A DNA stretch of 64,000 nucleotides from Andrena cerasifolii. Lineage: Eukaryota; Arthropoda; Insecta; Hymenoptera; Andrenidae. A program made the position numbers and the translations under genes. Where the stretch lies: contig NC_135126.1 in the NCBI RefSeq assembly GCF_050908995.1, positions 13,020,001 through 13,084,000 of the forward strand, in the 5' to 3' direction. Below, in pieces: positions 14,231 to 28,089 of this stretch (the stretch's first letter is position 1; each line of letters opens with the position of its first letter). The notes under the pieces were generated by a model, which saw nothing but the letters and a program-made list of their open reading frames with translations, had not been told where the DNA came from and did no database searches.

Positions 14231-17200
14231 TTGTAATACGTTACGGAAAGGGCGGAGCGAACGTCGAGTCGGATGGGACATACGTCATGATGTGACAGGC
14301 GGAACAAATGGAATCTGAACCAGCAATCCTCCGGTGTAAACTGCTTATGTATTAAAATCTGCCAGGCGTCACATACCTGCCGGTGATCTAATAACACTGT
14401 AAGTACCTACCGAACGATAGCCGTGCTCCCGTCAAATTCAATCAACTTCACGAGTATCCTTTTTATTGGATTACGGTGTAGAAAATTTACGTCGAAGGAA
14501 CAACGAAGATATTTTCATTCATGAGGTACAGAATTCTGTTTAGCCATTTATATAGAGTTCTAAACTCGTAGCTCCTGTGAATTATAAATCGAGGCTTTCT
14601 ATAGCTTAAAAATCAATATAGGATTCTATCGATCAATTGCCCGCACCCCTGTCTTTAATTAGACGAAAACTCGAAGCGGGATCCGTATACGTAAGCATCG
14701 ATATAGCTGACTAAAGTCGAAAAGGATAAATCGATCGCCGCTCGAGTTGCTCGAGGGGGAGATTGATAAAAAATTTGATCGCGTTTTTATTGCGTTGCTT
14801 CTCGCGTCGAGTCAAGTCGAGTCGAACGAGGGGTAATACGATTGTTGGAAAGGCAGAGCCAGAGCGTAGATGGCACATACGAAGAGAATCAAAGCTGTAC
14901 TTCGGCTGGCAGTGACCTCGTTCTTCGATCTTTCCCCGAATGTAGGTTATCCAAGGCTTTGTAGCAAACCCTTGTCGCCGAACACGACGATACATCATTC
15001 ACGATCCTCCCATGCCGCCTTCAAACGCACATCGTGAACGCGTCCCGTTGACAGGATAGATCCAGCATCCTGTTGCCCCTTTCTCGCGCCCCTAAGTAGT
15101 CGTATATCGCATTAGTCAGGCGCGCCAGCAAGGAAAACAGCGAGACGTCCCGCGCGTTTCACGGTAAAATCGATACCGACGTTGGACATGAAAAGGGTGT
15201 TTTAATGTGAATGTTTAAATTCTCGTGGTAAAAGCTCCATTTGTAGCTAAAAAAGGCTTTAAAAGCATGGGAAAACTACATCGTTCTCTCCCTCTCACCT
15301 TCTGTTTTTTTCGTAAATTAAACGAGCTCCTGTAAAATAAAACTGCTGAATTCGCTCGGCCACGGTTACTACGTACAAAATTCAATAACGAAACGATAAA
15401 GCGGGCTCGAACCCGATGTGACGGTAACGTCGGTGTGAATCAATGTTCTTTTTATGTACCAAAACCTGTCACTTTATTAAATCGCCCACGTTCACGCGTG
15501 GCAAGAGTCGTATCATTTCCAAGACACTGCCATTGTTGCAGACGTCGTTTGTGGAGCACAATGAAGGGCGGTTAAAACCTTGATATTTCACTGCGTGGGA
15601 ATGCTCAGTTTCGCAGCCTCGGATATAAGAGAGCGCTTTTCGCCCTGCGTCCTTGGCACTTCACCGTGGATGTATCATTCGTCAGGCCACACCGTCTGAT
15701 TCTCGTTCGAATTAGACAATTTCCGCTTATCATTTCCGTGGAAGCCCCGACGCGCATATCTTCTCGTCGAATGGTTTCCCCGTTTCCCGCGACGGCCCTC
15801 CTGAACGCGTCAGCCGAAGGGTTACGGCAAAGCAGCCACAGGCATCTCGTATTGCACGGTCCCCTGGCGCCGAGCGACCGCTACTAGATAGCGAGGATCA
15901 AACAATTGTCGCGAATTAGTGGCGAGCAAATCAGCGACGCGGAGACAATGGATCGCGCGGCGAAACCGCTGCTGGCCGTGGGCAAAAAGGGAGACACGGT
16001 ACGGAAAAATATGTAACTTGTTGACACGGCTGATCCCTCCGGGCCGAAATGTGATTACGCAGTCAAATGAGATTGTGGCATATGCATGAGCCTAGACCCG
16101 GCTCTCCCCTCGAGCCTCCACCCCCTCTTGATTTCTGCGCGACCCCCTTCGCGTCGCTCCCATTCCCTTGGCCCCGCCGTCTTGCTCTCCAACCTACCCT
16201 TTCCCGTGGTTCGCGCATTCAGGGGTGTCCTCGCCCATGAACTCTTAACGACGCACCCAGGTGTCGTTAGAACGGTGACGATCTATGCACCGATCCTCTC
16301 GACTTCCACAGCGTCCTCAGGGTTAAGTTCGAGCTCTGGTAAGTTCCAAGTATGTAGTTCGGAACAAGGACCAGCTATAGGATCGCGGCAGTTCATTATT
16401 GCGTGAAGTTGCCCTTCCCCTCGAACGGAACTGCAACAGGGGAGTCGTGGTATTTTCGTGTTTACACGGGGTCATTTTAGGTTGGCTCGTGTTGGACAGT
16501 CGCCGCACCGTGGACCTGGGTTTTGAAGGATGCTGCACGAGCGCTTGGGAAGATCCATCGGTTAATCGACCCTTGCGCTGTTCACCTAATAGGCTTCCAA
16601 TATAGGAAGCCCTCGTCTCAACGCGTCGACAACGAACGCAAACTCCAATCGGCACCGTTCGATCCCGTTTTATCCCGCGGACGGTTCAATTACCGGTAAT
16701 ACCGAGATTCCGTCGAGCAGAGGCTGGTTTAACGAACAGGAGAGCCCGTCCGCGCGCCGCGGTATCGGCGAATCCGATTGGCCCCGTGTTTTCCCCGAGA
16801 CTTGGTACGTGGAGACAAAGGTAAACCATGATTTATAAGATGTAGCCGGGAACGCGAACTCTGGGAATGGTGTTCGGCGACGTAGACGCGGAGGAGGAGG
16901 AGGGAAATGCTGCCAGAGGAAAATCGTATCCGCATACACGCGAGAATAGAAGGGAGCTGCACGGTAGAAAAGGGGGAGAGACTTGTCGCCTCGGGGTTTC
17001 ATTATGGTGATGTATCATTGCGTCAGACTTATATACGTACGTGCGTGCGTTTATCGTGTGCATTTTTGTTCGTCTGCCCGATGTTACCATACGCCCGTGA
17101 CTGGATAATTAATGGAGTCCTTCGTGTACGCGTAACAACAGGGACGAAGTGAAGCGTGATTTCTCTGCGTTTTCGCTGAATCGTCACATTGGTTTGTTAG

Positions 17201-17414
17201 ACACGAGTCATTGGGCTTGCGAAAGTAGATTTGTGCAAGATGGCTGGCGTTCGCGGAGCGAATAGAATTAACGGAGAAGTGCAGAGGTCTAAGAATTAGC
17301 AACATCGACTTCTTCTGCCTCATTCATTGGGGTGTCGAGAATGATCATCAAAATTCACTGGAGTTCAGCACTCCTTGTTTCAGAGGATACAGGGGACAGG
17401 GGGATTTTGTCGAT
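14231..17414. other. Unannotated DNA
   Basis: I see no gene, RNA or inverted-repeat element. A short GTCGAGTC-type direct repeat occurs around 14805-14825. Confidence 0.55.
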
Positions 17415-17418
17415 TTAA

Positions 17419-17564
17419 GGGGTTATAGGCGGCCTAAAAGAGGCGAATATTTGTGAATTTTTGTTGAAGAAGCGGAAGAGTATATTTTTACAATTTTTTT
17501 TGCGCTTAAAAGAGCAGCATTTAAAGAACATTTGGTAATTTTTTCGTAGAAAAATATTTACCCC
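17419..17564. mobile_element. Short TTAA-flanked element or remnant
   Basis: A 146-base AT-rich segment starts GGGGTTATAGGC and ends TTTACCCC. It is bordered on both sides by TTAA (17415-17418 and 17565-17568). The terminal match is only about five bases, GGGGT, so the inverted repeat is weak. The left end resembles that of the larger TTAA element at 19646 (GGGGTTAGGC), suggesting a deletion derivative of a related family. A chance pairing of two TTAAGGGG motifs is possible. Confidence 0.45.
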
Positions 17565-17568
17565 TTAA

Positions 17569-19641
17569 GTATGCAGATTATCTAGCATCGCGCATCGACT
17601 TCATCGGTATCTCAGTTTACGATCAAATTAAGAATAACGACTAATCGGCATATAGAACTATATTATAACAGTCACTACTTAGGCAATAATCTTAACGAGT
17701 GGTGCCTAACTAGCTATTTGCGTGCGAGTGCTGTCACACGTTGATCCTAACTCATTCTAAAACAGTTTCAATTCATATTGATCTATGCAGCATGAGAATC
17801 TAGGACTTGGTCTCCACTGGATATAGAAAAATCGATCCTGGTTTCTCCAACAGTGTACGTCAGATCCACGTCATGATCTGGTTCCAGCGATATATTTTGG
17901 GAAAGGTCACCAAGCCATGCGGCAACCTGGGTTAATCGCCCCGCGAACCTTTCCAGATTATTTTCCAGATTTCTGCCATTTCACTGGGTCCTCCCGAGAC
18001 GATGCACGTCACAGGGTTAAATGTTCGCCCACGATGCAGCCGCGGCGCGCAATAATGCATCGTGTACCTAAGCGGTGCGATTTTATGGGTCGTTGGTGAG
18101 ATTCTTAATTAGAGAATGGCGTGGTCGTTGCACCCAGATCCACTCTAGCTCGGGAATCGAAACTTTGGTCGAGTCTTTGTCCGCAGTAACGCCGGCAATT
18201 TTGGGAATTCCTCTGGAGCGAGGAGGAGTATACCGAACGAGCAAGAACTTGCTGGGATTCTAGCGACACGACGCGGGGAGGCATTATCTAGCCAACCGAG
18301 TCTAAAGTCTTGGAGAGCCAAGACGATTCCCGCCCGTCGATGACTTCCGGGATTTCTAGACGGCGCCTTTAGTATCCATTGGCCAACCGGTCTCTCTCGG
18401 AGGGATTCGTTCGATCAATGGCTCATCGAAAACCCTTCGCCCAGATGGGATCGAATTTCTTGCCCCTCCGCCGCCCTTGATCGCCTGTCGTTGGTTCCCG
18501 GTCATGAATCACCGTGTTGCCCCCGCAAGTTTCGCAGCGACGCTTCATTTACGATGGCTGGCAGTTAAAGCCGATCGAGGGAACGTCGCCGTGCGCTCGC
18601 AGCTTTACGTTTCTTACCCTACGGCCAATGATGTCCTGCGAGAATCGCCTGGCAACCACCTTTATCGCATCGGGTACCACGGAATATTTGAGCACGCTGA
18701 GATGCGAGATGTTGCAGCAATGAAGTTTAATTAGTACAGGATTGGGGCTTGATTGGCCGGATCGATACGTTACAACGAACGGAGCATCCCCGCGGAAGCA
18801 CGGTACATTTTCGCCCGCCCGCGAGCATTTACAAATTGATCAGGCCGCCCGACAATTACAGGCGCGCGTCATTTATTCTCTTTTACGAGCTTGCCCGGTT
18901 ACGCGCCCCCGTCCCGTCGAATCTTCCGCCCGAAGAATACATTACACGCCCACCGGTTCGGTAATTAGAAACGGGAACGTCTGATTAACGCGGGGGGAGG
19001 ATGGATCGGAAAGCCCGAATCTCGAGCGCAAAGGACGCGGCGTGTGGCCGATGAGCTCCAGAGCCGGGACCCAGCGTCTGTGCTGCATATCGAAGGGGGG
19101 TTAGGAGAGGTTGTTGGTCTGGGATTCTACCCGAAGAGAATACCAATAGCGGTTTAACCCGCGGTGGCTATCCCGGCTAGTAAATTTACGGCCAGCGTCC
19201 AAGTGTTATTATGTCGACTGTTCGATTGTACAACGCACGAATATAGACCGCGACGAAATTTACGGTGCCTCGCGGATACGCTGGCCATTGTTTCACCCCC
19301 TGCCACCTCGGTGCCACGTTTTATGCTCCTCTTTTTATTATATTTCCGTGCATCCTCGGTCGGCCGAGCGTATTCGCCGCTTCCGCGATCTGGACGCGTG
19401 TCGGTGAACAAGATTGGATAGATGATGCGGGGGGGTTGTGTGCGCTAACACTGAATCGGGAAAAACAAGAATCCATCGGGATTGGAAAATCTACTCTCTG
19501 CCTGTCGCTTCCCCCCGCCCTCCCTTTCTATTAGTTTGTACACCTATTTGTTTTTACCCCACTTGTTCATCCCTCTATCGTTTCCTTTCGCCAGCGCTCT
19601 TGGAGTGTCTACCTCGTCCTTTGACTGCTCAACTGCTTTTC
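17569..19641. other. Unannotated DNA
   Basis: Only short open frames without recognisable domains are present. No repeat structure or RNA gene was seen. Confidence 0.55.
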
Positions 19642-19645
19642 TTAA

Positions 19646-20332
19646 GGGGTTAGGCCACCTTGGACGGAGCAAAATTGCAGTCTTCTTCGGAATTTTTTTT
19701 TAGGAAGATAATGAAATAAACAGAAAATTTAAGATGAAGTCTGTTATTGTACAACTCTCGCCTGGAAAAATTATTTTTTTTCCCCCAAAAATGGCGGCGA
19801 TAGAGTCGTGATACGCAAGATCTTGAGGAGCGACGTTTTCCACGGTGTTCAATCTTACAGCTATACCGTTTGACCTCGAACAAAAAACCAAAAAGCTTTA
19901 TTTTCTACATGACTAAATCTAGAGAAGTACGTAGCGGTTTTGCGATATCTTGAATATATTCTTTGCAATTGACACTTTTATAAAAATAAAACCTGCACTT
20001 TTTCTCCCAATGGTCACCATTTCGAGACGGATTAATGTTTCTGGATTTCCCTACGTACTTCTCTAGTTTTAGCATGCAGAAAATTTTTGGTTTTTTGTTC
20101 TAGGTCAACGGTATAGCCGTGAGATTGAATACCGTAAAAAACGTCGCTCTTCAAAATCTTGCGTATCACGGCTTTACCGCCGCCATTTTGCAGGGAAAAA
20201 AATACGATTTTTTTTCGGCGAGAGTTGTACAATAACAGGCTTCATATTAAATTTTCTGCTTATATCATTATCTTCCTAAAAAAAATGCCGAAAATGACTG
20301 CAATTTTGCTCCGTCCAAGGTAGCCTAACCCC
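19646..20332. mobile_element. TTAA-flanked palindromic MITE
   Basis: The element begins GGGGTTAGGCCACCTTGGAC and ends with the inverted counterpart GTCCAAGGTAGCCTAACCCC. TTAA borders both ends (19642-19645 and 20333-20336). The arms are about 285 bases each, with matching internal blocks such as GCAAAATTGCAGTC / GACTGCAATTTTGC and CTAGAGAAGTACGTAG / CTACGTACTTCTCTAG. The roughly 110-base centre is unpaired. There is no transposase frame. The TTAA duplication again points to piggyBac-type mobilisation. Its sequence differs from the 6.8 kb element beyond the terminal GGGG. Confidence 0.88.
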
Positions 20333-20336
20333 TTAA

Positions 20337-23300
20337 GTACTCCCCGCCAGTTGTCTCTGCATTCTGTACATCCGTACGTCTCCATTCACTTTTCTGCGCC
20401 ACCCCTCCTTCTCTTTCACCCTCGCACAGGCCTACCTACTTGGCTCCATTTCGTAGTCTTGATGTTGCATTCAGTGCGTGAAGAATTTCCACTGTCTCCT
20501 GCGGTTCTTTTATTCGCGCGCGCCGAAATTCCTGGAGGTCGGAAATCAACCGCGGCAGGAAAAATGCCACGACAGGAAGAAGCTGGATCATCCCCAGGGA
20601 GCGCGGAGTCATTTCGTACACAATACCTGCATCACCGGGAACAAGGATACACGAGCGATATATCGGTGGCGCGCCAGTTTACATCGCGATCCACAAACGA
20701 TGCGCATTACTTATGCAGCGACGTGTTCCGTCTCTTTGATTTGCTCGAGGCTCGCCTCTCCTCCCGCGTCGCCCACTTTGCCCACAAACCCTCTCTCCGT
20801 CACCCTACACCCGTTAAAGCTCGGGCGCGTCTACTTCACCCGGCTGCGAACTGAATTTCGTTGGTTAAGAAACGGTTTTTCCTGCTGCCGCCGCCGCGAG
20901 GGAGGAAATGTACTTGCAAACAGGGGAACTAGTCGCAGCAGTTTGGGAAAAAGGTCGTTCCAGAGTCGAAAGTCGACCGATTTTCCTCGATGCGTCTCCT
21001 CGGGCGATCCTGCTAATTTGAACGAGTTCACAAAGCTTCCGGCACTGCCGGATAAAGGAGACGCCGAGTTGTAATGTTTACAAATTCGGATAAAGCCACT
21101 CTACCTAAATTTCCCTGCAATCATCTGCACCTCGGATTAAACACTCCTCAAAGTACGCGTCGACTCTTTCACCGCAATTAGTTACCGATTTCACGGGGTG
21201 GTCGCGAGAAGAAACGCGCGAACCTGGAGAACACGCGGCGACCATAAATCAAGCGGTTGAATAATATATAAACGATCACGGAGTAACGAAGCGGTATCGT
21301 TCTACAGCTTCCTAGTGTGCCAGCCGATTTCGCGAGGATCGATTATCGATATTACATACATCGCGGTCCAGCGACACACTTCCCCTCTGCCGGCTGACTC
21401 TCTCGTTCCTCCATCCCTCTCTGTCAGCGGTCTTTTTCTTCCCTGTTGATGGCTTCTTGCTTTCTCTTATTTGATCTCTCCTCTGCCCAATAACGGCCCG
21501 CGTACGTGTACACACGGCGGGACCGTTTGCTCTTCGTCGTGTGCCCGAGTTGCTAGTGGGAGTTGCCGGATGTGGCGTGTGTATATACGAGTGCACGGTC
21601 CTAAGGCATTTCGCGCGGCGGAAAGTACGCAAAAGTTTACTGCTGATGGAGTAGCGGCATTCTTCGATTCCAGCTTTACGGTCAAACGACGAAGCGGCAA
21701 CGGTACACTTTCCCCACCCTCTTTCTCGTATCTTTAACCCCCCGCGTGCCCGCCATTTCTCGAATACTGCCATTCTTCTCGTGCCGTGGCGTCGCACAGC
21801 CAAGCAACGAACAGTTCGAACGGCCCAAGTCTGTTTCATGATATTCCAATACGCGAAACGAACTGAAAGGGATCGTAGCATTTTTCCCCCGGAAGGAACT
21901 CTGCCAGTGCGTTATACCTTCTGCACCTCTGCCTCTCGAACCGACCCCGATGCTGCCCCCTCCTGTATGCTACATCTTGCTCGGTGCTCGTCGAGTTTCC
22001 TCGATTCCACCTAGCCGACAAATTTACCGTCTCGTTCAACGGTTCGCCGCGCGTATCAGGGCCGAAATTCCCGAATCGACAGGAATTGCCGCCCGCCAAG
22101 CGGGAAAAGTTATTCTATTAACTATTCTGGTTTTTATTAAATTCGGACGAAACGGTCAGCAGCAGCCTCCCTCCCTCGCCGCGTGTACCAAGGCGTCCTG
22201 ACGCGGTTATCGATGGGCCAACAGCTTTCCGATAGCGAGACCGCGGATATTGTTTTCCAAATAGTTTCCACTGCGTGACGACCGATTCGCGCGTACAGAG
22301 GGCCGATAAGTGCATCGTGTAATCGTTAATTTTATCGATGTTGCCGTGTAATTGACGCCCCCGCCACGGTAAGCCGCGCCAGCTTGCCAATAATTCGGCG
22401 GTGCGAACCAGGCCATCGTGCCAGCGTCCTTGCCATCCCACGGCCACAAATAGATCGTCGATTTTACATGAAGTCTCATGTGCTGTGTAACTGGTGAAAT
22501 ATTAAACGGCGACAACGGGCCGAGTAAGGTACATTTGATGTAGTTTCGCCGTTAACACTGGGCTGATGTTCCACGCTACGGTGGTGACAGTGTCGCGCTG
22601 ATCCACGGAGTTTTGGGAATTTATGAATTAAGGGTTCTTTCAGTTAAGATATACTTTTGCGCTTCACTACTGGTATCCCGGGCACATTTACGCGTTCTCG
22701 ATCTCCTTTGTCTTCTTTTCAATCAACTGTGCCTTTATTAAGTGAATATGTATCATATACAAGTCAGGCACGGAGCTTCTTCGCGTCTGATATTCACCTA
22801 CACCCCTTGCGAGCGACGAAACCTGCGCATTGCTTTTGCTAGAGAGCGTATTAAGGAAAAAGTTGCCAGTGTTCGGCTTCGTTACGAAGCTCTCTGCAAG
22901 TATACAACAGTTTATCACGTAAACAATAACTTTCTAATTTATCTCTGTGAAAATTCTTCGCATTCCTTAACAATCAGTAAGCAAGGGCAGAATTTTTTAT
23001 CAAAACGCAGTGGGTCCTTTCCCTATTTTTCTTCCGCTGGTCCATTCGTGGCAAAGATACCGGTCGTTCAGTTTTTACGACGTTTCCAATTGATTTCCGT
23101 AACGGTCCCTTTTCCCACCCCAATTCGGCGGGGAACAACGCGCGACCAACTTTTCGCCCGGTTGTTTTATTTGCCCGATCGTCCGATATCCCGCCGATAT
23201 ATTTGCGAATTTAATATCGCGCCGTGTTTTACGGACGTCGATGTTAAAAACGTATAAAGGAAACAAAGGAAAAAAGCAGCAACAACAATGCGGCGTAAAC

Positions 23301-26300
23301 GAATACACTGAAATACCTATACAAACGATACACGCCGCAGCCTCCGTCGACCGATTTTAACGGACGGCATAACCGCGTAGCCAGCGTGTAAACTTAAAAA
23401 TTTTAACGCATCCGCCGCGCCTCCCTCGACCCCTTCCATCCGTGAGCGGAGTTTAGAATGGCCAGACGTAAAAAGCGGCAGGTTCCCAGCGGCGGGTGGG
23501 TCAATAATTGCGCTTCTGTCAATGGCGGCCCGCTGGCATCCGGTCGTTGGAGCGGCGGGAAAAGTGTGGTCCGACCGCGGGGTGATTAACGCGGTTAATT
23601 TGTTGCAATTTGACCCGGCCAGCGGCATCCTCGATCCAGGACCATCCCGTGCCCACCCTTCTCTCTCACCCCCAGCCTCCGCGTCCCCTTTCGCTGCGTA
23701 GCTTCGAGTCGGTCCGCGTGTTCGTAAATAATTTACGAGTCGTAATTGTAATTTTCTATCGGTTACACCGCCACCGGGACCAGGCGTTACACGCGACGAC
23801 GTGTAACGCCTGGTCGATAGGGGGAACGAACGAGCTAATCAGAAGCGACGTCTCGAATTTTTAAGGGGACCGGGGCTGTCGTTGAGGTCGATCGATCGTG
23901 AGAATAAAAAGGATCGCTCGGAGAAGCCGGAGCGATAGGCGCAAATGTACGATTAAATCGACACCAGCCCAGGCATCGATCGATTAAATGGAAAAGAAAC
24001 TAATGGTCTCGAAATAGCCGGCGGGCCAATGGGTCGAGCGTGGACCTATTTAACTTTCTCGGATAATAGATTATTAGGTCGCGCGATCTTCGGCGAGACT
24101 TATACGATGGTGGCGCGGCGCCGACGGGGAAGTGTTTTTTAAATTGAAGCCGATACGTTGCGGAGACGAGACGGAGGTGGAGGGACGGGCAGCGTTCTCT
24201 TCTCACGAACGGGTGACGCTGAAGATTGCAAGTTGCGCCGCGCGAAGTTGCTCGACTTCGATGGAGCCTCGAGGAAAAAACTTTCCTCTCGCCCGAGTTT
24301 TACGCTCGAGTATTTATTATCTTTTTATTAGCATCGCGGGGGGTTTATCTCGACGGGGGAGCGGAGGAGCGCGGGGGTATAAAAACGTGTCGTTTAATAA
24401 CGGCATCCTCGGTGAATATCAAGTACATTCCACCGAGTTGCTGGGTAAATATTTTACGAAACTGAAGGGGTCGTGTGATCCGATGACTGGAAACTCGTGG
24501 GCGAATTTCGGGAGGGAAACGCGTTACAGTAACGTGCGCGTGTACGTCGATATAATGTTACCGGAATATCGGCCAATCCCACGGTCGAAATCTCTAATTG
24601 CGAAACATTAATCCCTGCGTTCCAATTCCTTACGCTGGAAGCTGGAGAGCAAGCCAGTGTCCCTGGGGATCTCTTCGGGCGACTTAGCTCGAGACCGTGG
24701 GCTCGAAGTAGTACGACCTCGGGGTGTGCGCGTAGAACAAGGTAGAAGTTGGGTCGGCGGACAAGGACCATGGGAAAGGTGGAATCCTCTCACGTAGTCG
24801 AAGGCAGAAAGAGACAGGGGACTATCGTAAGAAGTGGAGGATCCCGTTCTCATCTTCGGCATTCCTCCTGTACAAAATTAACTATCAAAACGTGCCTTCC
24901 CGCTCTTTTATCTCCGACTTAAATACCTCGCCGTTTCGTTATTAATAACGAGAGACCTACGGCACAATAAAAGTACGTGCATTATCTCGTAGCGGAATTC
25001 ATGAAATCGTTTTTTACGACGAACCGGTGTAATCTCGCTTGCGATATTTAATATCGCACCTTTGTAACAAATACTTGCTCAGGGCGGTCAGAGGCGCACA
25101 GTAGCGACCTAGCTTTACACCGTAGCCTTTCGTTACTTTAATCACTCTCTATCCAGTTTCTTTTCCCTTCGCCTCCGTTTAATTTTATTGCCTAAGCTAA
25201 CACCCCGCCCCTGCTAGCATACACGTGTCTTAAAGCTGTCTGTTCTTTTCTGCTTTTCCAACCAGTTCTGACTCGCGAACGCCCTTGAAGGGAAGTAAAG
25301 GGACGATCCTTAGCGTGTTACTCGAAACCCCGTGCGTGAGCTTAAGGAACGACCCGGACGAAGACAGCCGCTTAATCCGTTTAATCCGGCTTACGAGAAT
25401 ACGACTGGTTATCGTGAACCCCTCCTCTTCGCATTACTTATACCGCTATCCGGCAACGGTTTCAAAATTCGCTACCAACCGTGCGCTTCCGGTCGCCTCT
25501 GCGGAAGGAGGAACAACGGAACAAGGTAACACGACTCCATGTTCTCTTATCGATCAACCACCATCTCACTGAACGACTACGCGTGCACTATGTAGACTAG
25601 CGAACCTCCACCAGCAATGCAACCACAATAGTTCTATACAATTAATGCACAGTCACTCTTGTACGTTTCACCCCTCGATCAATTAGCAACTCCTTACCAT
25701 CTCGCAGCAAACTGTACGCTTCTTAGGGTAATCTGAGAATCACCTGTGCAGACGTAGTAACTGCTATCGCGAACAAAAATAATACCTGCCGTGTTCGGCG
25801 AACGCAAGATCCTCTGATCACTTTAGACGGCACAAGTAAGCATCAAGGCCAGATATATTCGCTCTCCCCGCTCGGGGGATGCATACAGAGGAGGTTACAA
25901 TTCGGTACATGCATCCAGCTCGATTAGCGTTCTCCCTGTGATCATTACGAGCACCCGATACGTGATCCAATGCGCGTCGGCTATTTAATGCAAATGGCCG
26001 GCGTCTAATATCGAGGGTAAAACGTCGGCTTCTTTGACCGTCGGGGCGCTCCGTGGTGTCTCCGCCTGGCCAGGGAGGATGGCGGGGCGATTCGATCGGC
26101 CGGCGGACTCGAGATCCACAGGTTCAGGTGTCGTAAAGCTTAGAGGCTTGCAAGCCCGTAAGATAGGCATTAGCATGCATAGGTTGGCTCGACGCATTTA
26201 GCAAACTCATCCCACCAGCATGCCATTCCCTTCTCGGTCTCTTGCTCCGTTCGGAGGGCAGGCCGACTACTCGGCCTGGCGCGCGGTGGCCGGGGGTAAG

Positions 26301-28081
26301 TTGGCTCGAGCGAGGCGCGCCAGCTGAGGGATGAGTTGCAACGACGCGCGCACGCCTCTGCCCCTGTACGCGACACAGAGCAACGGCAAGCTTTCTTCGC
26401 TTTTTGCCCTTCACTCCGTCCGACCTGGCCAGTTACTCGCTCAAGTATGCATAATTTTCACGCTCGTGCACGTACGAGCGACGACTGTTTCCGTTCTCGC
26501 CTCTCGCGCCGGATTACCCTTCGTTGCTGCTTATTAAGGGGTGAAATACCTTGCCGGGGTTCGCGCTAATTTCTCCGATTGTCGGCTGGATACTGGATAA
26601 ACGGGGGACAATCTTTGCATAATTTTTTCCTGCGATCGCAACGCGTCCAGGATATCTTGAGAATACTCAGCGCCACTTAGACGTGACTCTTTAAGATGCA
26701 TCGAGCTTCTCGTATTTGGGGGTTGCTCGCGTTACTTCTCATGAATCGAGTATCACATCTGACGGCTCGTATCGTCGTTATCGTAGCTCCTTCAAGTTAA
26801 AAGTCGTCGGTCCACGAAGGTCGACGAAGCCCGTTGCAACGGCGTCTCATTGAAATCTACCCTCCTCAAGGGTTTTAAGAATATTTTCCAACAAAACCTA
26901 GCAGCGACGTAAACGCGGCCTTTCCTCCCAGTCGGTTTTGAAGCTGCTAGCAGCTCTCAGGCACCCGGGGAAAGATTGCACCTCTTACGCTTTCACGCCT
27001 CCTTATCAGAGCCGCTCCTTTTACTGAAACTTTAATACGAGTACGGCCAGCCGGCAAAGAACGCAGCGCCCTTTTTCTTTCCGATTATTAAGTCGCGCTA
27101 CTGGCGCAGCTCGTCACGATAAAAATGAAATCGATCAATCTCGCAACCCCCCTCCCCCTTGTCCCCGCTCTTTGTTTCCTCAGAGTCTCCAGTTCGCGCG
27201 GGGTGTGCTCGTTCTAATAATGAAACGAAATTCAAACAGATCGCATTTCGGTGCTGTATTTTAGCGTCCAAACGGCTGAACGACGGGGGAAATGAAACAG
27301 AAGGCCGCGCAGACGTGTGCGGTCGCGATAAATCAGAGGGGTGAGGAGCGATAAGTCAGGAAATTTCTTTTCCCACCTCCTGTTTGCTGCGCGACCTGTA
27401 GCCCGTCGGTTGTCATCTGGCGAGTTATTCGCGACATCGATCGTGAATATATTCGTCGAGTGGCGGGAAACGGCGGCTCATTGGGTTGCCGGGGAAATGT
27501 AGAGTGGGTAACATGTGCGAGATAATCCGAAACTGTTCCCGACGGTGCCGTCTTAACCCAATTTCTCCAGCGCCTATCCTTACATTGGCCCGGTTGTTCG
27601 CTATTTCCGTGCTGCCCATCCCTTATTCACGTATCCTTTCTCCATTCGCCGCGTGCACTGCTACTTAATAACGCCGGGGCGGCTAGTAGCGCAGCTCTAC
27701 TCGCTCGTGTGCGGTTTTCTACTGCGGCTCGCGCGAACCTTCGGCGCTTAACTGCCCCGTTATGAATCTTCGCCGGTTAACCGCTCATTAGCTGACCATG
27801 TACCGGCCCATTCTTTCCGTGCTTCACCCCTGATTCTTGCTGGGTGCTGGCAATAGGCGGTGACTGATAACGATACTGTGGGGGACGTTTGTGGCTGGTT
27901 CTTGATAGCAGTCGATTCGGCCACTGTGTAAGTTGGAGGTGTATGACTCGTGGGGAATTTTAAAGTTAGAGTTTGGGGAGAGCAGGTTATAAGCATTTGA
28001 ATTTTTAATTCAGGGGAGATGCAGGAGATTCGGGGCACAATTTTTATTTTTATTTTATTTTATTTATTTAACGGGCTGTAA
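20337..28081. other. Unannotated DNA, no gene recognised
   Basis: The open frames here (up to roughly 200 codons) are Arg/Ser/Pro/Leu-rich, overlap each other on both strands and show no known motif, so I treat them as chance. Single TTAAGGGG motifs at about 23861 and 26534 have no inverted partner nearby. The one clear structure is the hairpin at 23778-23815, listed separately. An AT-rich TTTTATTTTA run precedes the hAT-like element at about 28040-28070. Confidence 0.55.
23778..23815. repeat. Perfect 16-bp inverted repeat with 6-base loop
   Basis: The arms GACCAGGCGTTACACG (23778-23793) and CGTGTAACGCCTGGTC (23800-23815) are exact reverse complements, separated by CGACGA. Pairing does not extend beyond the arms. 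A perfect 16-bp stem in otherwise single-copy-looking DNA is unusual. It could be a tiny transposon remnant, a binding site for a dimeric factor, or a stem in a transcript. The DNA alone does not distinguish these. Confidence 0.8.
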
Positions 28082-28089
28082 CCTTTAGC

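Noticed and set aside
14017..14397. 126-codon frame crossing the TA/CA microsatellite
   Set aside because: Tyr/Ile/Val/Cys run is a translation of the dinucleotide repeat.
15401..15416. CGGGCTCGAACCCG resembling a tRNA T-arm
   Set aside because: Lacks the GTTC core and any surrounding cloverleaf.
23861..23880. TTAAGGGGACCGGGG as a possible TTAA-element end
   Set aside because: No inverted partner found nearby.
24376..24386. TATAAAAAC as a core-promoter TATA box
   Set aside because: No recognisable downstream gene or initiator; such motifs are frequent by chance.
26534..26560. TTAAGGGGTGAAATACC as a possible TTAA-element end
   Set aside because: No inverted partner within several kilobases; a single short motif is not enough.
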